A stretch of DNA of 45,551 nt from Clostridiales bacterium (GCA_015056145.1 SVGY01000020.1:1-45551); one strand, 5' to 3'; positions 24,597 to 33,725 are shown, counted from the first letter of the stretch. Numbers and translations: made by a program. Notes: a model not told the origin generated them from the letters alone.

Positions 24597-25241
24597 ATGG
24601 ATGTGAAACCTATGGATAAAAAATTTCCCATTACCTGGGACAGGATACGCAACCACTTTACCTATTCCTGGTGGATATATGTGCTCGTGTTGGCCGTTGG
24701 CATTTTTGGATGGAATCTGATTTACACCATCACCCGCTACCAGAGCCCGGAACATTTGAAAGTGGAATTTTATTACACTGGCAGCCGCATCGAGATGCTG
24801 GAAGATATTCACCAGCTGATGGACGAGATCCATGAGGATCTTTTTCCGGAGATGGAAGTGGTGGAGTATGTGGAACTGGGCCTGATGAATGACCATTACA
24901 GCAGCATGACCCTTACCATGAAAACCATGAATGGCGAGGGTGATGTTTACCTGATGGATGAGGCCAACTTCCGTGAGCAGGCGCTGAATGTGATGATAGA
25001 TCTTGGGCCTTATGTGGAATCCGGCGAAATTGACGTTGGAGACCTGGACGTATCCAGCGGTTATGTGACCGATCCGGAAACCGGCAAACACCATCTCTTT
25101 GGCATCCCTGCAAGCCACCTCAAGGGCTTTGAAAAATACGGCGTCTTTGTGCAGGATTTCTACCTGTGCATCCCGGCCCTTAACGGCAATATGGATTGCG
25201 CTTTTTCGCTGATGAACTACTTCCTTACGGAAATGAAATAA
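24597..25241 (+). CDS. Single-pass membrane protein of unknown function
   Basis: 214 residues. A short basic cytoplasmic N-terminus is followed by one hydrophobic helix (about residues 25-47, WIYVLVLAVGIFGWNLIYTI) and an acidic outside domain. Phrases such as GDVYLMDEANFREQ and YVTDPETGKHHLFGIPAS resemble parts of extracellular solute-binding proteins, but the domain is much shorter and I cannot assign a family. The start could be ATG 24597 or ATG 24612; neither has a strong ribosome site. No partner permease is adjacent. Confidence 0.7.
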   Translation: MDVKPMDKKFPITWDRIRNHFTYSWWIYVLVLAVGIFGWNLIYTITRYQSPEHLKVEFYYTGSRIEMLEDIHQLMDEIHEDLFPEMEVVEYVELGLMNDHYSSMTLTMKTMNGEGDVYLMDEANFREQALNVMIDLGPYVESGEIDVGDLDVSSGYVTDPETGKHHLFGIPASHLKGFEKYGVFVQDFYLCIPALNGNMDCAFSLMNYFLTEMK

Positions 25242-25317
25242 TGTGTATGATATTCCTTTCTTCTGTACATGCTGATAGTGCACACACCAAAACCTGGAAG
25301 GAAAGGAAGGAATATGC

Positions 25318-25524
25318 ATGCGTTATGGACAAAAGTGCCTTCTGTGCGGGGTAGAAGCCTCCACGGGCCTGCAGATTATGGGATGCCTGATTTGCTTTCG
25401 CTGCGAAAAAAGACTGGTGAGCAGCGTGCGGGGAGGGGCGCTCCTCCGGGAGAAAAGGCTCCGGCTGAATCGCTTGTATCCCTGCAGAAGAACGCCCGGT
25501 TTAACCGAAAACTTTCATATTTGA
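25318..25524 (+). CDS. Inhibitor of sigma-G, Gin/CsfB-like zinc protein
   Basis: 68 residues. The N-terminal half has CLLCG, a Gly-hydrophobic segment (STGLQIMG), then CLICFRCEKRLV: the CxxC...CxxC zinc arrangement of Gin (CsfB), which binds and inhibits sigma-G during early sporulation. The basic C-terminal half is less conserved. GGAAGG sits about eight bases before ATG 25318 and a hairpin terminator follows 30 nt after the stop. Its small size makes it easy to miss. The assignment rests on the Cys pattern and length recalled from the family. Confidence 0.7.
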   Translation: MRYGQKCLLCGVEASTGLQIMGCLICFRCEKRLVSSVRGGALLREKRLRLNRLYPCRRTPGLTENFHI

Positions 25525-25553
25525 TTGCATTTGCAGAGCGGATGGCCCCCGTT

Positions 25554-25572
25554 GGCGGCTGTCCGCCTTTTT
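25554..25572 (+). terminator. Short terminator after the Gin-like gene
   Basis: GGCGG-CTGT-CCGCC followed by T5: a 5-bp GC stem with a 4-nt loop. Confidence 0.7.
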
Positions 25573-25573
25573 G

Positions 25574-25603
25574 TTGCTCCGGCTCAGGATGATGGTGTAT
25601 ACT
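25574..25603 (+). promoter_or_regulatory. Promoter of the MFS-acetyltransferase pair
   Basis: -35 TTGCTC (25574-25579) and -10 TATACT (25598-25603) with an 18-bp spacer, just after the Gin terminator. Confidence 0.6.
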
Positions 25604-25646
25604 GAGGTGGAAATAACGACGTTTTGGCCGGAGGAAGAGCACAGCA

Positions 25647-26798
25647 ATGAATCAGGACAGGAAAAACGACAGACTGCTTCTGTGGATCACCGTACTTTTG
25701 TGGTTTTCCCTGTATGTATATACGCCCTACCTTTCGCCGCATTTGGAGAGGCTGGGGCTTGGCGTTTCCACCATTGGAGTGATCATTGGTGCATACGGGT
25801 TTTCCCAGCTTTTGCTGCGGGTGCCCATCAGCATCGGGGATGACCGCACCGGGCGGCACAGGCTTTTTATGCTGCTGGGGCTTTTGGCCATTGCAGCCGG
25901 ATCCCTGCTGCCGTTGATCCATGAGAATGCAGCAATATATCTGGTTTTCCGGGCGCTGGCAGGGGTGGGTGCGTCCACCTGGGTCTGCTACACTGTGGCG
26001 TATGCCTCCGGGGGCAGGGAACGCATGGCGCAGATCGTCAACGCTAATAATCTGGGAATATTGCTCTCCTTTTTTGCAGGAAATATTCTTTACATGGCGC
26101 TGGGAATCAGGGCTCTGTACGGCGCAAGCATTGCATCTGCGGCGGCTGCTCTTGTGCTGATTGCATTCTGGAAGCCCAGAAACGGAGAAACTCAGCCCGC
26201 TTTCCACTGGGGCGATTTTCTCCGTTTGCTGAAAAATCGCCCTTTGTGGCTGTATTCGCTGCTGATGGCCCTGGGGCAGCTGGTGGTATTTGCAACAGCT
26301 ATGTCCTTTACTGCCAACTATGCAAAGGAACTGGGCGCAGGAACCCTGGCGCTCACGCTGCTTTCGGTGGCCTTTTACGGGGCAGGCATGCTGGCATCCT
26401 GGCTGACGGGCCGGAAGATGTTCGCCCGGTGGAAGGATAAAACACTGCTTGCATCAGGCTTTGGCATGATGGCTGTATACTGCCTGCTGCTGCCTGTGAT
26501 GCAAAGCCCGGCGGGCGTGATCGGGGTACAGCTTCTGGGCGGTTTTGGCAGGACGGTGCTGTATACCTTATTGATGGATAAGGCCATCCAGGGCATCGCC
26601 CCGAACCAGAAAACCACCGCTATGGGCATTTTTCAGAGTGTATACTCCCTCGGTATGACGATGGGTTCGGCGGTGATGGGATGGCTCATGGACGTACTTG
26701 GTGGTTATGGGGCAGCTTTTATCGTGATGGGGGTTATTTCCGTGGTTGGAGCGGCATGGTGTCTGTTCGGCTGCAAAACATATGAAAGGACAGAATAA
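25647..26798 (+). CDS. Major facilitator superfamily transporter
   Basis: 383 residues with about 12 hydrophobic helices. The loop between helices 2 and 3 carries SIGDDRTGRHRLFMLLG, the MFS signature (usually GxLaDrxGrrxxl). The family could be a drug or metabolite exporter; the substrate is unknown. GGAGG is 12 nt before ATG, a long spacing. The next gene starts 1 nt after the stop codon, so the two are one operon. Confidence 0.9.
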   Translation: MNQDRKNDRLLLWITVLLWFSLYVYTPYLSPHLERLGLGVSTIGVIIGAYGFSQLLLRVPISIGDDRTGRHRLFMLLGLLAIAAGSLLPLIHENAAIYLVFRALAGVGASTWVCYTVAYASGGRERMAQIVNANNLGILLSFFAGNILYMALGIRALYGASIASAAAALVLIAFWKPRNGETQPAFHWGDFLRLLKNRPLWLYSLLMALGQLVVFATAMSFTANYAKELGAGTLALTLLSVAFYGAGMLASWLTGRKMFARWKDKTLLASGFGMMAVYCLLLPVMQSPAGVIGVQLLGGFGRTVLYTLLMDKAIQGIAPNQKTTAMGIFQSVYSLGMTMGSAVMGWLMDVLGGYGAAFIVMGVISVVGAAWCLFGCKTYERTE

Positions 26799-26799
26799 A

Positions 26800-27237
26800 A
26801 TGGATATCAGAAAAGCGGAGATGAACGAACTGAATGCGGCAGTGGAGCTTGCTATGCACCTTTGGCCGGACGGCGAGCGGCAGGAGCGGCTGGATGAACT
26901 GAAAGTCCTTGTGACAGGCCCGGAATCGGTGATTTTTCTTGCTTGGGACGGGGAGATTCCTGCTGCGTATGCGCAGTGTCAGCTTCGTCATGATTATGTG
27001 GAAGGCTGCGATTCCAGCCCTGTGGGATATCTCGAGGGAGTGTATGTGGAGCCTGCGTACCGGGGCAGCGGTTTGGCGGCGCAGATGCTGGAAAAGTGTC
27101 AACAATGGAGCCGGGAGAGGGGCTGCACGGAGTTTGCCAGTGATTGCGAGCTGGAAAACGGGGCAAGCCTGCGCTTTCATATGAAGAATGGCTTTGAGGA
27201 AGCCGGCAGGATCATCTGCTTTGTGAAAAAACTTTGA
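26800..27237 (+). CDS. GNAT acetyltransferase resembling aminoglycoside 6'-N-acetyltransferases
   Basis: 145 residues from ATG 26800 (AAAGGA nine bases upstream, overlapping the MFS end). The core reads LRHDYVEGCDSSPVGYLEGVYVEP, RGSGLAAQML, FASDCELENG and FHMKNGFEEAGRIICF. These blocks match, from memory, the AAC(6')-I group (for example the chromosomal AAC(6')-Iy has RHDYVNGCDSSPV and LGFEETERVI). Whether it acetylates aminoglycosides or another amine is unknown. Coupling to an MFS gene suggests a drug-handling unit, which is inference. Confidence 0.82.
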   Translation: MDIRKAEMNELNAAVELAMHLWPDGERQERLDELKVLVTGPESVIFLAWDGEIPAAYAQCQLRHDYVEGCDSSPVGYLEGVYVEPAYRGSGLAAQMLEKCQQWSRERGCTEFASDCELENGASLRFHMKNGFEEAGRIICFVKKL

Positions 27238-27244
27238 GTATACG

Positions 27245-27282
27245 AAAAGGACTGAGAAACGCATGCTTCTCAGCCCTTTTTT
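27245..27282 (+). terminator. Terminator after the acetyltransferase
   Basis: AAAAGGACTGAGAA pairs with TTCTCAGCCCTTTT across an 8-nt loop with one A-C mismatch, and T6 closes the run. Confidence 0.85.
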
Positions 27283-27445
27283 GATGGAGGCTTCCATCAG
27301 GGATTCAATTCTTCCACAAAACCATTGCAGCACTTCGCCGTTCGTTCCGGCGAGAATACTCTGGAAAATTTTCACAGAGCGATGCTATTTCCGGGTTGGC
27401 ATGGATATCCTTTCTGCAGGACATGCAATGGAAGGAGTATAGTAT

Positions 27446-28621
27446 ATGAAGAAAAGGGAATGGGGCAGGCGTATGCTGGCGGCGCTGCTGTGCGCAATGC
27501 AGCTGATATGCTCGGTTTCTGCCACAAGAAGCGTACCTCTGGAAAACGGCGTTCCGGTGGAAATTACCTCGCCCTCTGCCATGCTGGTGGAGGCGGAAAC
27601 AGGCACGGTGATCTTTGAGAAAAATGCAGATGAGAGAAGGCCTGTGGCCAGTGTAACGAAGTTGATGACGCTGCTGCTGGTGCTGGAGGGGTTAGAAGAA
27701 GGAACGTTGAAAATGGAGGATCAGATAACCGTGAGCGCCAATGCGGCGGGGCAGATCGGCAGTCAGGCCTTGTTGGATGCGGGTTCGGTGTATACGCTGG
27801 AGCAATTGCTCCGGTCCACCATCATTGCCAGCGCCAACGACGGCGCAGTGGCGCTGGCAGAACATATGGCCGGCAGCGAAGAAGAGTTTGTACGGCTGAT
27901 GAATGAGCGGGCCGCCGAGCTGGGACTGACGGACACGCTGTATGTCAATTGCACGGGTCTCCCTGCGCCTGGTCACTATACCACAGCCAGGGATGTGGCG
28001 GCGCTGTCCTGCGAGGTATGCAAACATCCGAGATATTTTGATTACAGCGCAATCTGGATGGATACCCTCACGCATCCCGGAGGGCGGACAACAGACCTGA
28101 CCAACACAAACCGCCTGGTTCGGTTTTATGATGGCTGCGACGGCCTCAAGACAGGTAGCGCAGAAGAATCGGGATATTGTCTCAGCTGCACGGCGGTAAA
28201 GGGCGACATGCGGCTCATTGCGGTGGTGTTGGGCTGCGGCGCAAGCCAGACAAGGTTCAATGAAGCCAGAGCGATGCTGGACTACGGTTTTGCTGGATAT
28301 AAAAGAGTAAGGCTTCTGAATGCGGGAGATCATCTGGGTCACAGTGTAGCAGTCAGACTGGGCATGCAGGATGAAGTAGAAGCGGTTGCAGGAAATGGTT
28401 TGAGCATGCTTCTCAGACAGGGGCAGGAAAAACTTCTGACCATCGAGGTGGAACTTCCGGATGAAATCGAAGCTCCGGTGGAAAAAGGACAGAGTATCGG
28501 ATTAGTACGCATCCGGCTGGGAGACAGGGTGGTTGCCAAAATGCCGGCGGTGGCTGCGGAGATGGTAGGCATGCCCGGGTTGCTGATGGGATTTATCAGG
28601 CTTTTGAGGAATTGGAGATAA
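27446..28621 (+). CDS. dacF: D-alanyl-D-alanine carboxypeptidase, DacF/PBP5-like
   Basis: Trims the terminal D-Ala from peptidoglycan stem peptides. Signal peptide 1-26 (ends SVSA). Active-site motifs: SVTK (69-72), SAN (129-131) and KTG (235-237). A C-terminal beta-rich PBP5-type domain runs from about 295 and ends in an amphipathic stretch (LLMGFIRLLRNWR) for membrane attachment. 391 residues, normal for DacF. AAGGAG lies eight bases before ATG. DacF in Bacillus is a sporulation gene; here that is only suggested by the other spore genes upstream. Confidence 0.92.
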   Translation: MKKREWGRRMLAALLCAMQLICSVSATRSVPLENGVPVEITSPSAMLVEAETGTVIFEKNADERRPVASVTKLMTLLLVLEGLEEGTLKMEDQITVSANAAGQIGSQALLDAGSVYTLEQLLRSTIIASANDGAVALAEHMAGSEEEFVRLMNERAAELGLTDTLYVNCTGLPAPGHYTTARDVAALSCEVCKHPRYFDYSAIWMDTLTHPGGRTTDLTNTNRLVRFYDGCDGLKTGSAEESGYCLSCTAVKGDMRLIAVVLGCGASQTRFNEARAMLDYGFAGYKRVRLLNAGDHLGHSVAVRLGMQDEVEAVAGNGLSMLLRQGQEKLLTIEVELPDEIEAPVEKGQSIGLVRIRLGDRVVAKMPAVAAEMVGMPGLLMGFIRLLRNWR

Positions 28622-28822
28622 ACGCAGCAAATACAGAATAAAAACAATAGTATAGGAAGAAAGAGCTTGAACATGCGCCGGGATGGGTAAGATCCCGGCG
28701 CAAAACAATCAGAAACGGACACGCCCGTATGCGTGGTGATGTGCTTAGCGCAGGTTTGCGAATTCTTCTGTCTTTGCATCTACACGGAGTGAAAAAATTT
28801 TCAAAAAAAGATGAAAAAATAC
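28622..28822. other. Intergenic region before the S10 promoter, no gene seen
   Basis: A-rich stretch with no supported coding frame or tRNA. It contains a perfect 10-bp hairpin at 28677-28703 (GCGCCGGGAT, loop GGGTAAG, ATCCCGGCGC) without a T-run, which may be the 3' end of the dacF transcript. No other structure is recognised. Confidence 0.6.
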
Positions 28823-28851
28823 TTGCATTCAAAAAAGGTTTGTTGTATACT
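28823..28851 (+). promoter_or_regulatory. Promoter of the S10 operon
   Basis: -35 TTGCAT (28823-28828) and -10 TATACT (28846-28851) with a 17-bp spacer and an A/T-rich upstream region. It gives a leader of about 255 nt before rpsJ. Confidence 0.88.
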
Positions 28852-28857
28852 ACTGAA

Positions 28858-29114
28858 GCTGTCTGTTTTAGGGATGAAGCGGTAAGTTGCCGCCATGGCC
28901 ATGGCGGGTAATTATCGTGGACCAGCCCGATAATCGGGCGACGGACTTAAGACATCGTGCCGGGTACACATCCGGAAGCCACTGAGGGCGCAATGCGCAA
29001 GGCCGGCAGGAACGCCGGAAGGCGGACCACCACCTGCGGTGCGCTCATGTAAAAGCGGCCGATGGACACACCCGACGGGGTGTACTTGAGACGACATATC
29101 AAGGAGGAACGAAA
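28858..29114 (+). promoter_or_regulatory. Structured 5' leader of the S10 operon
   Basis: GC-rich, strongly structured RNA with no supported reading frame. Visible hairpins are the 18-nt palindrome CCGCCATGGCCATGGCGG (28892-28909), GCCCG-ATAAT-CGGGC just after it, CCGGC-AGGAAC-GCCGG, and ACACCC-GACG-GGGTGT near the 3' end. The rpsJ ribosome site AAGGAGG follows. S10 leaders are known sites of autogenous control by L4 in other bacteria; whether this leader binds L4 is inference. Confidence 0.6.
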
Positions 29115-29429
29115 ATGGCCAACCAGAAAATCCGTATCAAGCTGAAGGCTTACGAGCACAACCTGATCGATCAGTCTTCTGAGCGGATCGTGGAGACCGC
29201 CAAGCGCACTGGCGCAAAGGTATCCGGTCCCATCCCGCTGCCCACCGAGAAGGAGATCGTTACGATCCTTCGTGCTCCCCACAAGTACAAGGATAGCCGT
29301 GAACAGTTCGAAATGCGCACCCACAAGCGCCTCATCGACATTCACAACCCCAATCCCCGTACGGTCGACGCCATGATGAAGCTGGATCTTCCTGCCGGTG
29401 TCGAAATCGAAATCAAGCTTAACAACTAA
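29115..29429 (+). CDS. rpsJ: 30S ribosomal protein S10
   Basis: 104-residue small-subunit protein, also the NusE antitermination factor. [11 protein letters not shown] at the N-terminus and the [18 protein letters not shown] loop are diagnostic. AAGGAGG lies seven bases before ATG. First gene of the S10 operon, preceded by dacF rather than the tuf/fusA genes found in many relatives. Confidence 0.98.
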   Translation: MANQKIRIKLKAYEHNLIDQSSERIVETAKRTGAKVSGPIPLPTEKEIVTILRAPHKYKDSREQFEMRTHKRLIDIHNPNPRTVDAMMKLDLPAGVEIEIKLNN

Positions 29430-29449
29430 CGCAGGAGGTACCACTAACC

Positions 29450-30088
29450 ATGAAGAAAGCGATCGTAGGCAAGAAAATCGGCATGACGCAGGTTTTCACC
29501 GATGATGGCCGCCTCGTGCCCGTTACCGTGGTGGAGGCCGGCCCCTGCAAGGTAGTGCAGAAAAAGACCATCGAATCCGACGGCTACGAAGCTGTTCAGG
29601 TGGGTTTTGACACTTTCTCCGAGAATCGGGCCAAGAAAGTTAACAAGCCCATGACTGGCCACTTCAAGAAGGCTGGCGTAGCCCCCACCCGTTATCTGCG
29701 CGAGTTCCGCCTGGATAACTGCAACGAGCTGGAAGTTGGCAACGAGCTGACTGTTGCCCAGTTTGCTGCTGGCGAAAAGATCGACGTTACCGGCGTGAGC
29801 AAGGGCCACGGCTTCAGCGGCGTCATCCAGCGCTGGAATCAGCACACCGGTCCTATGGCTCACGGTTCCAAGTATCACCGTGGCGTGGGTTCCATGGGTG
29901 CTAACTCCGACCCGTCCCGTGTGTTCAAGAACAAGCATATGCCCGGCCACTTCGGCGTGGAGCGTGTGACCGTCCAGAACCTTGAAATCGTCAAGGTGGA
30001 CGAGGAACGCAACCTGCTCCTCATTAAGGGCGCGGTGCCCGGCGCTAACGGCAGCCTGCTGCTGGTGCGCAACACCGTCAAGGCTTAA
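29450..30088 (+). CDS. rplC: 50S ribosomal protein L3
   Basis: 212-residue early-assembly protein near the peptidyl transferase centre. Starts [15 protein letters not shown]; the extended loop includes [13 protein letters not shown] and [13 protein letters not shown]. Normal length. An AGGAGGT site precedes ATG by about ten bases; 20 nt after rpsJ. Confidence 0.98.
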   Translation: MKKAIVGKKIGMTQVFTDDGRLVPVTVVEAGPCKVVQKKTIESDGYEAVQVGFDTFSENRAKKVNKPMTGHFKKAGVAPTRYLREFRLDNCNELEVGNELTVAQFAAGEKIDVTGVSKGHGFSGVIQRWNQHTGPMAHGSKYHRGVGSMGANSDPSRVFKNKHMPGHFGVERVTVQNLEIVKVDEERNLLLIKGAVPGANGSLLLVRNTVKA

Positions 30089-30105
30089 AAGGAGGAAAGT
30101 ACACC

Positions 30106-30729
30106 ATGGCTAAGACTGCACTGTATAACATGGAAGGCGCGGCCATCGGCGAGATTGAGCTCAGCGACAGCATTTTCGCTGCTCCCATCAATACCGCCGC
30201 CATGCACCTGGTCGTTCGCTCCATTCTGGCCAACAAGCGTCAGGGCACCCAGAGCGCTCTGACCCGCGGCGAAGTTCGCGGAGGCGGCCGTAAGATCTAT
30301 CGCCAGAAGGGCACCGGTAATGCACGTCATCACGGCAACCGTGCTCCTCAGTTCAAGCACGGTGGCGTCGTGTTTGCCCCCAAGCCCCGTGACTACGTCA
30401 TCAACGTTCCCAAGAAGGTCCGCCGCCTTGCTTTCAAGAGCGCTCTGACCTCCAAGCTCAACGCCGGCGAGATCATCGTCGTGGACGAGCTGAAGCTGGC
30501 TGAAGCCAAGACCAAGCTGATGGCCAAGTTCCTCGGCAACTTCGAGCTGAAGAACACCACCATGCTGGTTCTGGCTGGCAAGGATGAGACCATCACCCGT
30601 GCCGCCGGCAACATTGCCAAGCTGGAGACCGCTTACGTCAACACCCTGAATGTGTACGACATTCTCAAGGCTGGCAAGATCATCCTCACCAGTGACGCCG
30701 TGAAAGGCGTAGAGGAGGTATACGCATGA
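30106..30729 (+). CDS. rplD: 50S ribosomal protein L4
   Basis: 207-residue exit-tunnel protein. The loop region GEVRGGGRKIYRQKGTGNARHHGNRAP-like stretch (about residues 50-75) is diagnostic. In several bacteria L4 represses its own S10 operon through the leader RNA, so it is the natural candidate ligand for the 28858-29114 leader. Its stop overlaps the rplW start as ATGA. Confidence 0.97.
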   Translation: MAKTALYNMEGAAIGEIELSDSIFAAPINTAAMHLVVRSILANKRQGTQSALTRGEVRGGGRKIYRQKGTGNARHHGNRAPQFKHGGVVFAPKPRDYVINVPKKVRRLAFKSALTSKLNAGEIIVVDELKLAEAKTKLMAKFLGNFELKNTTMLVLAGKDETITRAAGNIAKLETAYVNTLNVYDILKAGKIILTSDAVKGVEEVYA

Positions 30730-31025
30730 AAAACCCCCATGATGTAATCCTTCGCCCCGTGCTGACCGAAGCCTCCTACGATGGCTTCGCCGACAAGCGT
30801 TATGTGTTTGAAGTGCACACCAGCGCCAACAAGACCGAGATCAAGCTGGCTCTGGAAAGCATCTTCAAGGGCATCAAGGTGGACAAGGTCAACACCCTGC
30901 GCACCTTGGGCAAGATGAAGCGCCAGGGTCGCACCCAGGGCCGCACCCCGGAAATCAAGAAGGCGTATGTTACCCTCACCGAAGACTCTAAGCCCATTGA
31001 GTTCTTCGAGGGCATGGCCGAATAA
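30726..31025 (+). CDS. rplW: 50S ribosomal protein L23
   Basis: 99-residue protein at the tunnel exit, docking site for trigger factor and [18 protein letters not shown] at the N-terminus and [22 protein letters not shown] are typical. Start overlaps the rplD stop by 4 nt, with GAGGAGGT inside the rplD end. Confidence 0.97.
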   Translation: MKNPHDVILRPVLTEASYDGFADKRYVFEVHTSANKTEIKLALESIFKGIKVDKVNTLRTLGKMKRQGRTQGRTPEIKKAYVTLTEDSKPIEFFEGMAE

Positions 31026-31045
31026 AGCAGGGAGGACAAGAATCA

Positions 31046-31876
31046 ATGGCTATTCGAGTTTATAAGCCGACCTCGCCCGCTCGCCGCTTTATGTCGGTGT
31101 TGACGTACGAGGAAATCACTTCCAACAAGCCGGAAAAATCCCTTCTTGAAACCAAGAAGAAGCATGCCGGCCGTAATGCACAGGGCAAGATCACCGTTCG
31201 TCATCAGGGCGGCGGCAACAAGGTCAAGTACCGCATTATCGACTTCAAGCGCGACAAGGTGGATATCCCCGCCAAGGTTGCCAGCATCCAGTACGACCCC
31301 AACCGCAGCGCTTTCATTGCTCTGCTGAACTATGTGGACGGCGAGAAGCGCTACATCCTCGCTCCCCTGGATCTGAAGGTTGGCGATACTGTTATCTCCA
31401 GCGAAACTGCCGACATCAAGCCCGGCAACACGCTGCCCATCAAGTCCATCCCCGTCGGTACCCTGATCCACAACGTTGAGATCAAGCCCGGCCGTGGTGG
31501 CCAGATGGCCCGCTCCGCTGGTATGAGCGCTCAGCTCATGGCCAAGGAAGGCGCCTATGCTCAGGTTCGTCTTCCCTCCGGCGAGGTTCGCAAGGTTCCC
31601 ATGAATGCCCGTGCCACCATCGGCACCGTTGGCAACAGCGACCACGAGAACGTACGCATCGGTAAGGCCGGCCGTACCCGTCACATGGGCGTCCGTCCCA
31701 CCGTTCGTGGTGTGGTTATGAACCCCTGCGATCACCCCCATGGCGGCGGCGAGGGCAAGAGCCCTGTGGGTATGCCCGCTCCTGTTACCCCCTGGGGTAA
31801 GGTTGCTCTGGGCCTGAAGACCCGCAAGCACAAGAAGTATTCCAACAAGATGATTGTGAAGCGCGCGGGCAAGTAA
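31046..31876 (+). CDS. rplB: 50S ribosomal protein L2
   Basis: 276-residue conserved rRNA-binding protein. [15 protein letters not shown] near the N-terminus and the C-terminal [17 protein letters not shown] block, needed for peptidyl transferase assembly, are intact. GGGAGG lies ten bases before ATG. Confidence 0.98.
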   Translation: MAIRVYKPTSPARRFMSVLTYEEITSNKPEKSLLETKKKHAGRNAQGKITVRHQGGGNKVKYRIIDFKRDKVDIPAKVASIQYDPNRSAFIALLNYVDGEKRYILAPLDLKVGDTVISSETADIKPGNTLPIKSIPVGTLIHNVEIKPGRGGQMARSAGMSAQLMAKEGAYAQVRLPSGEVRKVPMNARATIGTVGNSDHENVRIGKAGRTRHMGVRPTVRGVVMNPCDHPHGGGEGKSPVGMPAPVTPWGKVALGLKTRKHKKYSNKMIVKRAGK

Positions 31877-31909
31877 GCCCATGCATCCAAGGAAGGAGGA
31901 AGCCTCTAA

Positions 31910-32191
31910 ATGAGCCGTTCCGTTAAAAAGGGACCTTTCGTAAACGAAGCGCTCTTTAAGCGCATTGCTGAAATGAATGCCTCCGGCAAGAAGTCTGTGC
32001 CCAAGACTTGGTCTCGGTCCAGCACCATCTTCCCGGATTTCGTAGGCCACACCATCGCCGTGCACGATGGCCGCAAGCATGTTCCGGTATATGTAACCGA
32101 AGACATGGTTGGCCACAAGCTGGGCGAGTTCGCCCCCACCCGTACCTATCGCGGCCACGCCGGCGAGAAGTCCGGATCTGTTAAGAAATAA
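31910..32191 (+). CDS. rpsS: 30S ribosomal protein S19
   Basis: 93-residue head protein. [10 protein letters not shown] at the start and [22 protein letters not shown] are diagnostic. The usual gene order L2-S19-L22 is kept, with a GGAGG site upstream. Confidence 0.98.
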   Translation: MSRSVKKGPFVNEALFKRIAEMNASGKKSVPKTWSRSSTIFPDFVGHTIAVHDGRKHVPVYVTEDMVGHKLGEFAPTRTYRGHAGEKSGSVKK

Positions 32192-32210
32192 GCGGAAGGA
32201 GTGAGTTCCA

Positions 32211-32594
32211 ATGGCAACCAATACCCAGAAGAAGGCGCAAGCCCATATGGCGGCCCGCGATACTCGCCCGTCCGCTACCGCCAAGTATGTGCGCATCTCT
32301 TCCCGCAAGGTTAAGATCGTTATCGACCTGATCCGCGGCAAGAATGTGGACGATGCTCTGGCAATCCTGAAGTACACCCCCAAGGCTGCTTCCCCCGTTG
32401 TGCACAAGCTGCTCTCCAGCGCCATTGCCAACGCTGTGAACAACAACGAGATGGACCGCAAGTCCCTCTACGTCGCCGAAGTGTACGCCAACCCCGGCCC
32501 CACGCTGAAGCGTTACGTTGCCCGTTCCCGCGGCAGCGCGTCCCCCATTCTCAAGCGCACCAGCCACATCAGCGTTGTGCTGGATCAGAAGTAA
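32211..32594 (+). CDS. rplV: 50S ribosomal protein L22
   Basis: 127-residue exit-tunnel protein. [27 protein letters not shown] block and the beta-hairpin region ending [18 protein letters not shown] are intact. The N-terminus ([20 protein letters not shown]) is about 15 residues longer than in short L22 proteins. AAGGAG precedes ATG. Confidence 0.97.
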   Translation: MATNTQKKAQAHMAARDTRPSATAKYVRISSRKVKIVIDLIRGKNVDDALAILKYTPKAASPVVHKLLSSAIANAVNNNEMDRKSLYVAEVYANPGPTLKRYVARSRGSASPILKRTSHISVVLDQK

Positions 32595-32612
32595 TCCAAG
32601 GGAGGTTTATCA

Positions 32613-33284
32613 ATGGGTCAGAAAGTAAATCCCCACGGTGCTCGCGTTGGCGTTATCTACAATTGGAGCACCCGCTGGTACGCCGGCAAGAAGGATTTCG
32701 CGAACAACCTCGTTGAGGATTACAAGCTTCGCGAAATGCTGAAGGAAAAGTACTATTCCACCGGCATTAGCCACATCGACATCGAACGGTCCGCAAGCCG
32801 TGTGACCATCAACATCTTCACCGCTAAGCCCGGTATGATCATCGGCCGTGGCGGCGCTGGCATCGAAGCCCTGAAGAAGGAAATCGAAGCTTTCCTGGGC
32901 AGCCCTGCCAACATCAACATCATGGAGATCAAGGTGCCCGACACCAACGCTCAGCTGGTAGCCGAGAACATCGCTCAGCAGCTGGAAAAGCGCATCTCCT
33001 TCCGTCGTGCCATGAAGCAGAGCATTCAGCGTGCTCTCCGTGCCGGCGCCAAGGGTATGAAGTGCACCGTGGGCGGCCGTATCGGCGGCGCTGATATCGC
33101 CCGCAGCGAGCACTACCACGAAGGCTCCATCCCGCTGCAGACCCTGCGTGCGGACATCGATTACGGCTTCGCAGAAGCCAAGACCACTTACGGCCGCTTG
33201 GGCGTCAAGGTTTGGGTTTACAAGGGACAGAAGCTCCCCAAGCCCAAGAAGGCTCCGGTTGCCAAATCCGAAGGAGGCAAATAA
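32613..33284 (+). CDS. rpsC: 30S ribosomal protein S3
   Basis: 223-residue protein at the mRNA entry site. [14 protein letters not shown] at the N-terminus, the KH-domain loop [14 protein letters not shown] and [23 protein letters not shown] near the C-terminus are diagnostic. GGGAGG precedes ATG. Confidence 0.98.
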   Translation: MGQKVNPHGARVGVIYNWSTRWYAGKKDFANNLVEDYKLREMLKEKYYSTGISHIDIERSASRVTINIFTAKPGMIIGRGGAGIEALKKEIEAFLGSPANINIMEIKVPDTNAQLVAENIAQQLEKRISFRRAMKQSIQRALRAGAKGMKCTVGGRIGGADIARSEHYHEGSIPLQTLRADIDYGFAEAKTTYGRLGVKVWVYKGQKLPKPKKAPVAKSEGGK

Positions 33285-33287
33285 GCT

Positions 33288-33725
33288 ATGTTGATGCCTA
33301 AGAGAGTCAAGCGTCGTCGCGTGTTCCGCGGCCGCATGAAGGGCAAGGCCCAGCGTGGTAACTTCCTTGCCTACGGCGATTACGGCCTGGTAGCCACCGA
33401 GCCCAGCTGGGTTACCTCTCAGCAGATCGAGGCTGCCCGTATCGCTCTGACTCGCTACACCAAGCGTGGCGGTCAGGTCTGGATCAAGATCTTCCCCGAT
33501 AAGCCCGTAACCGAGAAGCCCGCTGAAACCCGAATGGGTTCCGGTAAGGGTTCCCCCGAGTACTGGGTAGCCGTGGTCAAGCCCGGCCGGGTACTGTTTG
33601 AAATCAAAGGCGTGTCTGAGGAAATCGCTCGTGAAGCCCTGCGTCTGGCTTCCCACAAGCTGCCCCTCAAGACCAAGATTCTCATTCGTGAGAATAAAAA
33701 CGAAGCGGGTGGTGAAGCACAATGA
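33288..33725 (+). CDS. rplP: 50S ribosomal protein L16
   Basis: 145-residue protein by the A-site t[22 protein letters not shown] at the N-terminus and [20 protein letters not shown] are diagnostic. ATG 33288 is taken because GGAGG lies ten bases upstream; ATG 33294 is two codons in and would be spaced too far. Stop overlaps rpmC as ATGA. Confidence 0.97.
   Translation: MLMPKRVKRRRVFRGRMKGKAQRGNFLAYGDYGLVATEPSWVTSQQIEAARIALTRYTKRGGQVWIKIFPDKPVTEKPAETRMGSGKGSPEYWVAVVKPGRVLFEIKGVSEEIAREALRLASHKLPLKTKILIRENKNEAGGEAQ

Noticed and set aside
25269..25592. Longer plus-strand frame overlapping the Gin-like gene
   Set aside because: No ribosome site and no zinc-finger pattern; the frame at 25318 has both.
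26746..26799. Longer N-terminus of the AAC(6')-like protein
   Set aside because: It lies within the MFS gene; ATG 26800 has a ribosome site and starts with the family's usual MDIRKAE-type sequence.
31043..32461. Long open frame on the minus strand opposite rplB, rpsS and rplV
   Set aside because: It is the mirror of strongly biased ribosomal codons; no ribosome site, no recognisable domain, and the plus-strand genes are certain.
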